From the NCBI GenBank assembly GCA_964035545.1, contig OZ037772.1:1637001-1701000 (forward strand): DNA of 64,000 bases, read 5' to 3'. The DNA comes from Bugula neritina (Eukaryota; Bryozoa; Gymnolaemata; Cheilostomatida; Bugulidae). The position numbers and the translations under genes were made by a program. Below the pieces are notes generated by a model. That model was not told where the DNA came from and did no database searches. It saw nothing but the letters and a program-made list of their open reading frames with translations. Shown here piece by piece: positions 9,729 to 24,594 of this stretch (positions within the stretch are counted from its first letter, which is position 1; each line of letters opens with the position of its first letter).

Positions 9729-12114
9729 ATGGGCAGACAGTCTCTGCTGGACACAGTACAACATGCAGTTGATAAGTTCAATGATGCAGGGATTGTGAGA
9801 GACTACAAAGAGATGAGTGAGAAGATGGAAAAGGCTACAGATATTGGTGTAATAGAGAAGTGTGTACTTCCAGACAGCATCTTGGTACCAACATGTAGGT
9901 GGAGTCTATAAATAGTAACACTAACTATAAATAACTTTCTGCTTGTAATCATGTGAGTTGCTTTCACTGAATATTTTAATAGTAAAATAAGTAGATAGAG
10001 TTTATTTATTAGAGATTGAGTTTTGTTCTACTCTCACATTATGAGACATTTCTGCAGTGTTTCAGAGTTTATGGTGTATAAGTGAGCTGCTAAACTGTGT
10101 TATGCTGACTACCTGCTGTCAGTATTAACAAGATATTCTCACTTAGACCTGTGCATCACGTAGCAACTTGTAGTAACTACAGACTGCTTGTATTTAAACA
10201 TCTTTTAGTTTTAAGTTTGAAAAGCTGTTCCCACCTCCTCAGGTGATGAGATTCTCAAGTTATAGAATTGTTATTTTGTTGTTGCAGACAGTGAAGACAG
10301 TCTGGGACTGAAGCTGCTGCAGCCACCATCTTCTCTCCAGTCTGATGGACTTCCTGTACGTGACTTGTGTATCTCAGTAAACATCTCAGCTGATGGACAT
10401 CTCATGTGTCGGACACGAGAAGGTGTAGAAGTAATAAATAGAGACACTCTGGATACTATCAGCTCAGTGAAACACACCAACACTACATGGTGGGGGGAGA
10501 TAATCCAACCTGAAGGGGTGATGGTTGGCAGTTGGTATAACAGAGAGGAGAAAACAGCTGAAGTCGCACTTCTTGATCCGAACTCCTTTGAGAAGACTCG
10601 CTCTCTCTTCAAGCAGTCAGTAGATGTACCCTACACTTACTATAGAATAGCTCAGCACGACTCACTGCTCTATATTGTAGACAGGAGAGAGAACCAGCTG
10701 GTAGTCTGTAATCTAGTTGACAATAAAATACAGAAGTTCCCACTTCCTGAGATGAAGATCCCTCACCCTGTATGCATCCTCCCAGACTCAACTCTCCTCA
10801 TAGGAGACTGTGCTGCAGATGGTAAAGTGAGAAGATATAAAGTGGAGAACACAACTCTCTCTCTAATGTGGGAGTTTCCTCACATCTCACGACCAACTGG
10901 TATTTCCTTTGATCCAACATCTGAACTGATTCACATCTGTACAAGGGAAGGACCTCTCCTCATCCTCTCACTTGAAGGTAAATACTCTGTTTATTATAGT
11001 AATTTTAGTTACTTTATATATAATTATGTTGTAGTAAATAACATAATATTTTAATAATTAACAGTAAACAACTTCCACTCATAAGATATATTATGATATT
11101 GTTAGTATTTATCAAGTCACTGATATTATTTTTAGCTAAAAGTTATGTAATAAAGACTGTAACATGCTAATAGTAGATGTTATGTTCTTCATCACATGAC
11201 TTGTAGCTAATAATAATATTAGTGAATAATACTGTCTCCCTGCAATAAGTTTATTTCCAGCTGCAGTAACATGCAGGATGTAAGCACAGGTAAAAGTGTA
11301 TACTATATTGTATAGGTTTAATGTGTACTCTGTGTAGTGTGCAGTGAGCTCTTAGTAAACTCTCTATTCAGTCTTCCTTTCCAAGGGTTCACCTGGTAGA
11401 GTAGAGGATAGGGACTCCACACTGCTGAGTGAGTTGGTGCTGCAAGGGGTTCAAACCCACCTATCAGCATGTCTAGTTAGTATACTATGCAAGTGTTTTA
11501 CAGTAATTTTAGAGGTGCTCAGTCTAACAACTGTACAGACTGCCAGCTACACATGAGTTATGAGTTGTAGTTTGACTTCAGTCTAGTGCTGCTGTTGTTT
11601 TGGTCATCAGATTATATAAATGTAAATAATTTGATACTTTCTGACTGCCATTACTGAGACTATGTAATTTGATGGTGGCTGGTAGAGCAGTGTTTGCTGG
11701 TGGGACTCAGGTGGCTGTGGTTGGTTCTTGTCAAGTATTTAATATGTGATAATGTTGGAGTAGCTGCAGTGGTATTAGAAGTAGACATGTGGGTGTGTTC
11801 TTGCTCAGAGCCACAGGCTAAGTTTGTGGGTCAAGGTCAATATTGTTGTATAATGAGACACTATTTTCCATTTGAGTATTTACTTCATGCATGTAACCTG
11901 CTTAGTTGCATCTTTAAAGGCAGTCTGTCTGTTTCTCTCAATACACAGCAACTGATACAATATGATGCTATTATTTACAGGTCAACTGGTGCTTACTGTT
12001 CCCAGAGAAAGTCTTGGTGTGAGTGGCTGGGTGTATGACATTGCTGTGTATAACAGAGACACAGTGTTTCTAGCATGTGAAGATGGTCTGAGGAGATACA
12101 CAATAAAATACTAA
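9729..12114 (+). CDS. Beta-propeller-like protein of unknown function, three exons, 329 aa
   Basis: Exons 9729-9894, 10288-10977 and 11981-12114. The donors are CAT|GTAGGT and GAAG|GTAAAT; the acceptors are GTTGCAG and TTTACAG. Both junctions are phase 1 and join to 990 nt ending in TAA. The first about 55 residues are charged and helical (YKEMSEKMEKA). The rest is a run of 40-50-residue beta-rich units of WD40/NHL type, such as DLCISVNISADGHLMCRTREGV, PVCILPDSTLLIGDC, PTGISFDPTSELIHICTREGP and VYDIAVYNRDTVFLACEDGL. Such folds are mostly binding platforms. I do not recognise an orthologue. There is no signal peptide or membrane segment. A poly(A) signal AATAAA lies at 12292. Confidence 0.8.
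11380..11465 (+). repeat. tRNA-derived SINE-like segment
   Basis: CACCTGGTAGAGTAGAGG resembles a tRNA A box, and GGGGTTCAAACCC about 45 bp on matches the B box consensus. It lies in intron 2 of the beta-propeller gene. There is no convincing acceptor stem, so this is not a tRNA gene. Confidence 0.45.
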
Positions 12115-12291
12115 ACTTATCAGCTACAGTTTACTAATAATCAGCTCAGTGAGGTACTGAGAGATAAACTACATAATATTTGTCATCAACATAGTTATAT
12201 TCATCACAATTCATCAATACACACACTCTGTAATTATAGTTGGATATGAGATGTTTTACTGTATCAAATATATGTTGCTATTTTACCATCT

Positions 12292-12297
12292 AATAAA
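12292..12297 (+). terminator. Poly(A) signal of the beta-propeller gene
   Basis: AATAAA about 180 nt after the stop codon at 12112-12114. Confidence 0.55.
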
Positions 12298-12582
12298 GTT
12301 TATTTGTTAGTGAAAACATAGTCTGTTTTCATGCCTCTTTAGCTTTAGTTCAAGTTGAGTTCGGTTAGTAAAAATAATCTATACTGGAGCAGTAACTGTA
12401 AATGACTTGTTTGTGGGAGAATTTATTCACTGAATTGACATGCAGGTGCAAGTCATTCCAACATGACTAAGTAAATTTATTCCAACCATTCATAATAATA
12501 TACATTCCATTTCTGTGTACAACAGCGTTGAGTAGCCAATCAAATTGTTTCTTGTCATGCAATCTGATAAATGATACATAAG

Positions 12583-12867
12583 TCAATCAACTAAATATAA
12601 ACACTGTTTTACTCTACACATGAGCTGTCTGTGATACAGCTGTTTTGTAAACTGTGTGTAATTTGATGAGTTTAGTTCAATTGGTTGCAGTTTAATTATG
12701 ACATGTTCCCCATTCATCTGGTAGAAATACCTTGTGTGCACAGACAAGTTGTAATGACTAACAGAAACTTTTTCAGTAGGTTCCAGTTCATCTTGAATAT
12801 AATAGTACAGCTTGTTGTCATTTGGTCTCCATAGTATTGATGATACACTACCTTGTTTTGGCTTCAA
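12583..12867 (-). CDS. Possible small protein or terminal exon, 94 aa
   Basis: This is an open frame with protein-like composition (NDNKLYYYIQDELEPTEKV, NGEHVIIKLQPIELN). Its ATG lies inside the first unit of the 35-bp minisatellite, so the true start may be an upstream splice acceptor. I recognise no family. It could be a chance ORF. Confidence 0.3.
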   Translation of the reverse strand: MKPKQGSVSSILWRPNDNKLYYYIQDELEPTEKVSVSHYNLSVHTRYFYQMNGEHVIIKLQPIELNSSNYTQFTKQLYHRQLMCRVKQCLYLVD

Positions 12868-13370
12868 TAGTATTGATAGTATACTACCTTGTTTGGCCTC
12901 AATAGTATTGATGGTATACTACCTTGTTTGGCCTCAATAGTATTGATAGTATACTACCTTGTTTGGCCTCAATAGTATTGATGGTAGACCACCTTGTTTA
13001 GCCTCACTAGCATTGATGGTGCACTACCTTGTCTGGCCTTAATATTATAGATGGTACATTACCTTGTTTGGCCTCAATAGTATTGATGGTATACTACCTT
13101 GTTTGGCCTCAATAGTATTGGTGGTAGACTACCTTGTTTAGCCTCAATAGTATTGATGGTATACTACCTTGTTTGGCCTCAATAGTATTGATGGTATACT
13201 ACTTTGTTTGGCCTCAATAGTGTTGATGGTAGACTACCTTGTTTAGCCTCAATAGTATAGATGGTACACTACCTTGTTTGGCCTCAATAGTATTGATGGT
13301 ATACTACTTTGTTTGGCCCCAATAGTATAGATGGTACACTACCTTGTTTGGCCTCAATAGTCTTGCTAAC
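12851..13370. repeat. 35-bp minisatellite, about 14-15 copies
   Basis: The consensus unit is 35 bp, containing CTTGTTTGGCCTCAATAGTA followed by TTGATGGTATACTAC. Copies differ by point changes only. Confidence 0.95.
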
Positions 13371-13762
13371 AGCACAACTTACAAGATTCAACTAATTTAA
13401 CTTGTTGAGATTTACATGAATATAATACATGTGAAATGTGAAAATAGCATTAAAAATCAAGCAAGGAATTCACATTTTGACACAATTATATACTTTCACT
13501 TGAAGGTAAGCTTGATGAACCAATATGAACTGTTCACAGAGTTTACTGTGTAGGATTTGCACCTAGAATATTTAGTTACATCAGAGCTAAGTGAAAAATC
13601 TAACAGTTGATTTATTCTGTTGAAAGTAAATGTGTTGAGTATTGATCTTATTACCCAACTTCACCCTTTTTACTGTAGAGTTTGTTGATGTAAATTCACT
13701 TAATTAAACTACCCTCATGCAAGGGGTGGGGGTGGAATATTATTGTGAATTTATGCTTTACT

Positions 13763-14033
13763 TGTTATTATAGGGTCTATTTAGGCAAAGCTATTTCACC
13801 AGGTTTGTGATTGCTAACACTTTATTCTATTTATTTCAAGATACTAATAAAACTGTACAACTATCAAAAACACGTTCCATAATAAGAGAGAGAATATACA
13901 AGACTTTACAATAACAATTCCAAGTGCTCTCTGCCTGCTAGTCAAATAGACTAGGGCCGACTACAAGTATTCAGCTCCGCCTACTACTAATTATTAACAA
14001 TCACTGATTGGCCATCACGATGGCACCATCACA
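13763..14033 (-). mobile_element. Probable solo LTR, 271 bp
   Basis: On the minus strand it starts TGTGATGGTGCC and ends AAATAGACCCTATAATAACA. It has an AATAAA-rich stretch in the middle and a GGCCAATCAG-like motif near the start. The general plan and the two ends resemble the E1/E2 LTRs (TGTGGTGG..GCCAATTAGC..AAATAGACTCTC..TATAACA). I see no matching target duplication, so age or misjudged ends are possible. Confidence 0.6.
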
Positions 14034-15114
14034 CTAGTTGATCTGCATGCTGCAAAATGCATCATGTCCTCTAGTTAAAGTGTGTGCATGGAGTTGTCCT
14101 TTCGATATAATAACATAATGTACAAAATCTCTGCAATATGCCATCTGGGATATCTGTATGATAAACTTAACCAATCAACTAGCAGCATCTTCACTATTCA
14201 ATGAAATTATCAAACTATATTATTTAACTGTAACATTATCCTAGTGAAACCTCTTAACTGTTCCTCCTATTCACTAATCATCAAATTATTCTCCTCTACC
14301 AAATCAATACATTGTGCAGACTCCATATTCAATCTCCTCTACATACAGTTTATATTTCAGCTATCAGAGTCATGATTCTACATCACATGAATGTTCTCTA
14401 CTTTAACAAGAGAATAGCCAACTATAAAAACCTGCTATAGCACACAATATAGCAACCTGTTATAACATGACATACAGTACATCAATATTCATTCACTACA
14501 CAAAATATCTCAATACACATAACAACTGGAGCTGCTGAAGTTCAATGGCTTATACAAGTTGAATTGAACAAAACACTACGTTGTTCTTCAGCATATCAAC
14601 TAGTATGAGTAGTGTGGAGAGATCTTTTATATATATAAAAACTTGTGTTTGAAGGAAATATTAAATTATATTATTCCTCTTAGCATCACATGTAGCATGA
14701 ATATCAACTTATAGTTAGTGAGTTACTAGAAGTTTCTTTGTAACGGAAACCAGTCCGGGTTCCCCTGCAGTTCCATCTCAACGAGTCTGGCCTGAGCTGA
14801 GGTCACTGCATGATGACATCATTCACTAGGTTTTTCTTGGTGTCTGGAAATTTTCCACCAGTTACTCCAGTGACTGAAAATGAAGTACTAATACCAGTGA
14901 CTCGGTCTCAAACTTACTTACTGAGTCATTGTGATTATTAGTTGATGACTTAATGTTTTAGTGAAGTTATAGTTATAGTTAACTTAAAGTCCTACTGATA
15001 CTGATAGCTAATGTGCCATTCAGTCTCATCTTCATTCTCAGTAATTGTAATACTGATATTAAGACTAACTAACGCCTAATGCTAAGTTCAACTACTAATT
15101 ATTACACTTTTAGT
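14034..15114. other. Intergenic, no supported gene
   Basis: AT-rich single-copy DNA. I see no ORF of protein-like composition and no clear repeat. Confidence 0.5.
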
Positions 15115-15130
15115 ACTAGTAGTAGTAGCA

Positions 15131-15161
<31 letters not shown>

Positions 15162-15284
15162 TAGTAATAGCAGTAGCAGACACTAGTAGTAGTAGTATTA
15201 GTAGTAGTAGTAGTAGTACCAGTAGCAGTAGTAGTAGTAGTACCAGTAGCAGTAGTAGTAGTAGTGGTAGTAGTAGTAGTAGTG

Positions 15285-15339
<55 letters not shown>

Positions 15340-15354
15340 CAGTAGTAGTAGTAG
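15115..15354. repeat. (TAG)n trinucleotide microsatellite
   Basis: About 240 bp of TAG/CAG triplets with ACC interruptions. It lies downstream of the DUF2358 gene. The long Leu-rich and Ala-rich translations are artefacts of the repeat. Confidence 0.95.
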
Positions 15355-15373
15355 ATGGAGGTTACCAATTCTG

Positions 15374-19686
<4,313 letters not shown>

Positions 19687-19707
19687 CTACAAAACATAAC
19701 AGGATAA

Positions 19708-19768
19708 TCTACAGTACAAGGAGAGGATCTACAGTACAAGGAGAGGATCTACAGTACAAGGAGGGGAT
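19708..19768. repeat. 20-bp tandem repeat, 3 copies
   Basis: ATCTACAGTACAAGGAGAGG repeated three times in an intron. Confidence 0.85.
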
Positions 19769-19854
19769 CTAATGTATTCCTTAGCTACAGTCTCACAAGA
19801 GAATGGATACTCTACCAGACGTGTGTATGATATGTGAGTGGTAGATGAGCTCAC

Positions 19855-22010
19855 CTGGTGAGTCATTGAAAGTCGAATGAGTTCACTGGATATCACTCCG
19901 TCTGTGTCACACAGGAAGTGCTTCATCTGAGAGTTCTGGAACTTTGTCTTCGCTCCTATGGCAACAGCAGTGAGACTATTAGTTACTATAGCGACAGCAG
20001 TGAAACTATTAGTTACTATGGCAACAGCAGTGAAACTATTAGTTACTATAGCAACAGTAGTGAAACTATTAGTTACTATGGCAACAGCAGGGAGACTATT
20101 AGTTACTATAGCAACAGCAGTGAAACTATTAGTTACTATAGCAACAGTAGTGAAACTAGTAGTTACTATAGCAACAGTAGTGAAACTAGTAGTTACTATG
20201 GCAACAGCAGTGAGACTATTAGTTACTATGGCAACAGTAGTGAAACTATTAGTTACTATAGCAATAGTAGTGAAACTAGTAGTTACTATGGCAACAGCAG
20301 TGAAACTATTAGTTACTATAGCAACAGTAGTGAAACTAGTAGTTACTATAGCAACAGCAGGGAGACTATTAGTTACTATAGCAACAGCAGTGAAACTATT
20401 AGTTACTATAGCAACAGTAGTGAAACTAGTAGTTACTATGGCAACAGCAGTGAGACTATTAGTTACTATGGCAACAGTAGTGAAACTATTAGTTACTATA
20501 GCAACAGTAGTGAAACTAGTAGTTACTATAGCAACAGTAGTGAAACTAGTAGTTACTATGGCAACAGCAGTGAGACTATTAGTTACTATGGCAACAGTAG
20601 TGAAACTATTAGTTACTATAGCAATAGTAGTGAAACTAGTAGTTACTATGGCAACAGCAGTGAAACTAGTAGTTACTATAGCAACAGCAGTGAAACTATT
20701 AGTTACTATAGCAACAGTAGTGAAACTATTAGTTACTATAGCAACAGTAGTGAAACTAGTAGTTACTATGGCAACAGCAGTGAGACTATTAGTTACTATG
20801 GCAACAGTAGTGAAACTATTAGTTACTATAGCAACAGTAGTGAAACTAGTAGTTACTATAGCAACAGTAGTGAAACAAGTAGTTACTATAGCAACAGCAG
20901 GGAGACTATTAGTTACTATAGCAACAGCAGTGAAACTAGTAGCTTAACTAACTCGTGCACAGAGCAAATATAAACATACACAGCTATAGTGTACACAGAG
21001 TATATATAAATATACGCAGCAACAGTAAGGGTTGACACCATAATTTAGAATGAAGAAAGATTCTGTTTTCACCTGAAGAAGGTAGAAGCTGTTGGGTGGT
21101 CCTGTGTTCAATAGATGAGAGATTATCTCGGTATATGGTGTACGCATCATCAGATATGGGAGTGAGTCCTTGGTGGTCACATTTGAAGAGAGAGAAAGGT
21201 TCTGATACTCTGCGGGATATGTACAGTACATCAATTCAGATATGTACAGATTTAATGGATATAACGGTTTGTCTACTGTGAGCTATAGTCTATAGCTATA
21301 GCCAACTATACTATGTATTGTACAGAAAGAAACAATTTCTCTCTCGTATACAATGGCACATATTCAGATATATCTTTATTGTATACTGTGGCGTTACTAA
21401 CTGGTCAATAGTAATACAGTCTCTGCCCCCACTACTATAAACCACATGTAAAACTAGTAACATTTCTGTCAATATCTATTAATACACAGTCTGAGAACAG
21501 CATGTATATAAATGATAACTTTTTACCAGTAAATATTTCTACTGTAAGAACAGCTCACAGGAAATCCATATTGTCGACTACTGACTCATAATTATCACTA
21601 GTTGACTACTAGTAACCATGGTAACAACTAACATCCTATTACTATCAAATGTTACTTGCTATCACCTGAATAAGTATCAGAATAAAGGTATAATGTATGA
21701 ATAATGTTGGCAGACAGCAGCCTACCAGTATGTCACTCTTAGTAACTGAGTCAATATACTGAGAAGTTACAGGGAGATGATACAATCCTTATATTTACTC
21801 TGCTGTACTAGACAAGGAACAAGAAAACTTGTGTTCTAATGTGCACCAAAATCTCTACTTAGCTACAAACATAGCTGATACTCTCCCCTGTTTATATAAT
21901 GAAGTTGTAATCTAAAGAATACAAACACACTTTTCCTTAGTGGATGTCAGGACTGGACTACTCAAAGCTCTCACCAGTTTCAACTTCTCAGGAACATTGA
22001 GGAACACGGT
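19855..22010 (-). CDS. Unidentified minus-strand exons, possibly the 5' part of the DUF2358 gene
   Basis: Three exon-like stretches. The first, 22010-21975, lies between TTTTGTAG and GTGAGA (TVFLNVPEKLKL). The second, about 21215 to 21073, ends with donor GTGAAA (contains YLMMRTPYTEIISHLLNTG). The third, about 19947-19855, ends with donor GTGAGC (contains MKHFLCDTDGVISSELIRL). The third exon ends in phase 0, matching the start of the exon at 19686. I could not fix the acceptors of the second and third exons. The best AG of the third (after TTGCCATAG) is out of phase and directly abuts the 30-bp minisatellite. No family is recognised. They may belong to a separate gene. Confidence 0.4.
19955..20942. 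repeat. 30-bp minisatellite, about 33 copies
   Basis: The unit contains AACAGCAGTGAAACTATTAG followed by TTACTATAGC. It has variants ATAGC/ATGGC and ATT/AGT and begins directly at the edge of an exon. Because the unit is 10 codons, plus-strand frames stay open through the array (Ser/Asn/Tyr-rich and Val/Ala/Thr-rich). I take these as non-coding. Confidence 0.97.
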
Positions 22011-24315
22011 CTACAAAATACACCCACACATATCTAGAACTACCCTCTATATTCACTAAACAGAGTTCCTCAGTCTATTCAGCATGATAGGACAAACCCA
22101 GCAGGAAACAAACTCAAGGCTAAAACAGTTATCTGACTGCGAATCACAAATTTTATGTTTCCACATTGAAGAACACATTTAACCAGCACACACTAGGCTA
22201 ACTACAATCAGCTAGTCTCATGGTTCTCTCTCATACTACAGAGAGCTAAGTCTATCTAACTGGTGGCCAGCTATAAAGTTCTGAGTATTTATATAGTGTG
22301 CCCATGAATTGTTAACAGGGTGGACTCAACTTCTTTAACCCCTTCGTCTCCAACTCTCTGTATAATACTTATATTATGGGGCGCAGTAGATATGTATTTT
22401 GTAAATTGAAAAAAAGTATTTAAATATACTCCAGTTGCAGTTTTATAATAGATTAGGAGACAACTAGCTAATATTTAAATGAAAACATTTAATGGCCTAC
22501 ACCAAGCTTGAAAATAATTAGATATAAGCCCACCCCTTGTGCTAGTCACATATTCATATTCATAGCTTAAGTGAGCTGAAGCGCACATCACAGTGGCTGA
22601 TCATCACCACACACATTCTCACACTGTTCTCATAAACTGCAGAGTCGTAAATATGCTCTCCTTCACATTGGTACTCGAACTCGTACTGAAAGTGTTGCAC
22701 ATAACTGTTCATATTGACACTGACATTATGAAGTTAATAGTGATATTTCATTTTCAATAGTAGGGCTTTTAGATGGTATTGATTCATCCACAATGAGAAA
22801 TACTTGCAAATGTTGATAAATTATTTTATGATTGAATTGGTGAGTTATAATGTGTATCATTCAAATGTGAATATTGAACATGATCTGGTCGCCTTGATTA
22901 CCTCATATTGATTCATCGCAATTGTCAGTATAATTGTGCCATAGAGAATTCTAATAAGTTTGAAAATTGACATACAGTTTCACATTGCTCATTCACTTTC
23001 AGTGATCCATGCTTAGTGTCACATTGGCCTTTAGGCTTAAAGCAACGAAATCTAACAGTAACACTATCTATAAGTATATTTATATTATTATCAAGTATTA
23101 GCATTATGACATAAAATTAAACTTAAAGCCTGTCAGTTATAGTGTCTATGAAATTAAATTCCAAAAATAAAAAAAACAAAAATAACTTTTATTCACGCTT
23201 CAACTTTCAAAACGAAGACTAGGTTCAACCCAACGAGGTAAGAGATGATCATTTAATCAGTTAATCACAATGCCTAGTATGCTATCACATTCACGCAAGC
23301 TTTCACTGTGAATCACAATGATTATGAGTATGATTTAATGAGTATGGCAATCCCAACGACAATAAGTATAACTGTGAGTGTGAGTGACTGACTGAGTGTG
23401 ACTGATAAGAGCCAGGCTAATGCCAGGGGCAATCGCAATCACAATCGGTATGACTGAATCACTATCAGTATAAGTATTACAATCACAAAGTCAAATGACA
23501 ATGCCAATAGCACTATCAATATCATATTGATATTGAATTGAATTTTGAATGCGAATATCAAATAGCACCCTCTTACCATTACTATTAGTATCAGTATGAG
23601 TATGAGTATTACTATTAGTATTACTTACAACTTGTTTATGCAAGAGAATTAAATCTTTAAAGCGTAGCATCCTTTTCAAGCAAAATAAGGACAATAAGTT
23701 TCGTCAAATTGAGTTAAAAACTACAACTTATAAGTCACAAGTATAAAGCAACTCATGCTCAGTCATCACTAATCCTAATCAAGCATATAGCATAATTTAT
23801 TTTACAATGCTACAAGATTATCTAGACGGTGCGCTTACGCCTCTCATTGTACTTAAGCAATATCCAATTGTATGGTTTTTATGACTTTAAAATCCGTTTT
23901 TGAGAAGCAAGGCTAGATAGAAATTAATGATCGATATTGACTCGCTAAGAGTACTCATGTAAACCCGCAAACTACAACTTTTAACTTGACCGCAAAGCTG
24001 GAAGTACGATAAGCGTTGCCGTATTGATTTCAGGCGAATTTTAGTTGATTTCTTTCAAACTGCTGAGAAGTAATATTTGCTTCCATTTTATGTCTGTATC
24101 AGCCATCAGGGCTATCGCGATACAATTATAAATGTTCTTAATTCAATCAATATTATGAAATAATTAATGTAGGAAATTCAATTTTGACTATATAGAATAA
24201 TCTCAATCTGAATAAGTATTTTTTATTTATTGTAACACTTGCACTTCGTCTTACACTTACTCTTAGTGAGATAACATAGTACATACTCATACTCAATCCC
24301 ATACTCAATCCCATA
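22011..24315. other. AT-rich intergenic DNA, no supported gene
   Basis: No protein-like ORF. There are scattered TGAGTATGAGTATTACTATT-like simple sequence patches near 23560-23640 and ACTCATACTCAATCC repeats at 24270-24320. E3 inserted into the latter. Confidence 0.5.
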
Positions 24316-24320
24316 CTGAT

Positions 24321-24552
24321 TGTTTTATGTTGATTTGTGATATTATTTCAGCTATCGTGAAAAGACAGAACGTGCTCGAGTTAGTTGATAAACGTAAGAG
24401 GCCGAAGCCGTGATTTATTACCACAATATATATATACGAAAATACTAAAACTATTACAATAAGTGATACAATTAATTATTAAGATTATGACAAAAAATAG
24501 TAAAATAATAAAATAACAAATTAGAAATAAATGTTTACATGAACACCGAACA
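24321..24552 (-). repeat. E3 3' LTR
   Basis: 232 bp, identical by eye to 28590-28821. Confidence 0.95.
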
Positions 24553-24594
24553 TCTCCCACAGAATAGAAAAAAAGCTATTTAGATATGATTGTT

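Noticed and set aside
19918-20973. Two plus-strand frames of about 330-350 codons in the 30-bp array
   Set aside because: They are open because the unit is 30 bp. They lie on the strand opposite to the exons and have no start context or conserved domain.
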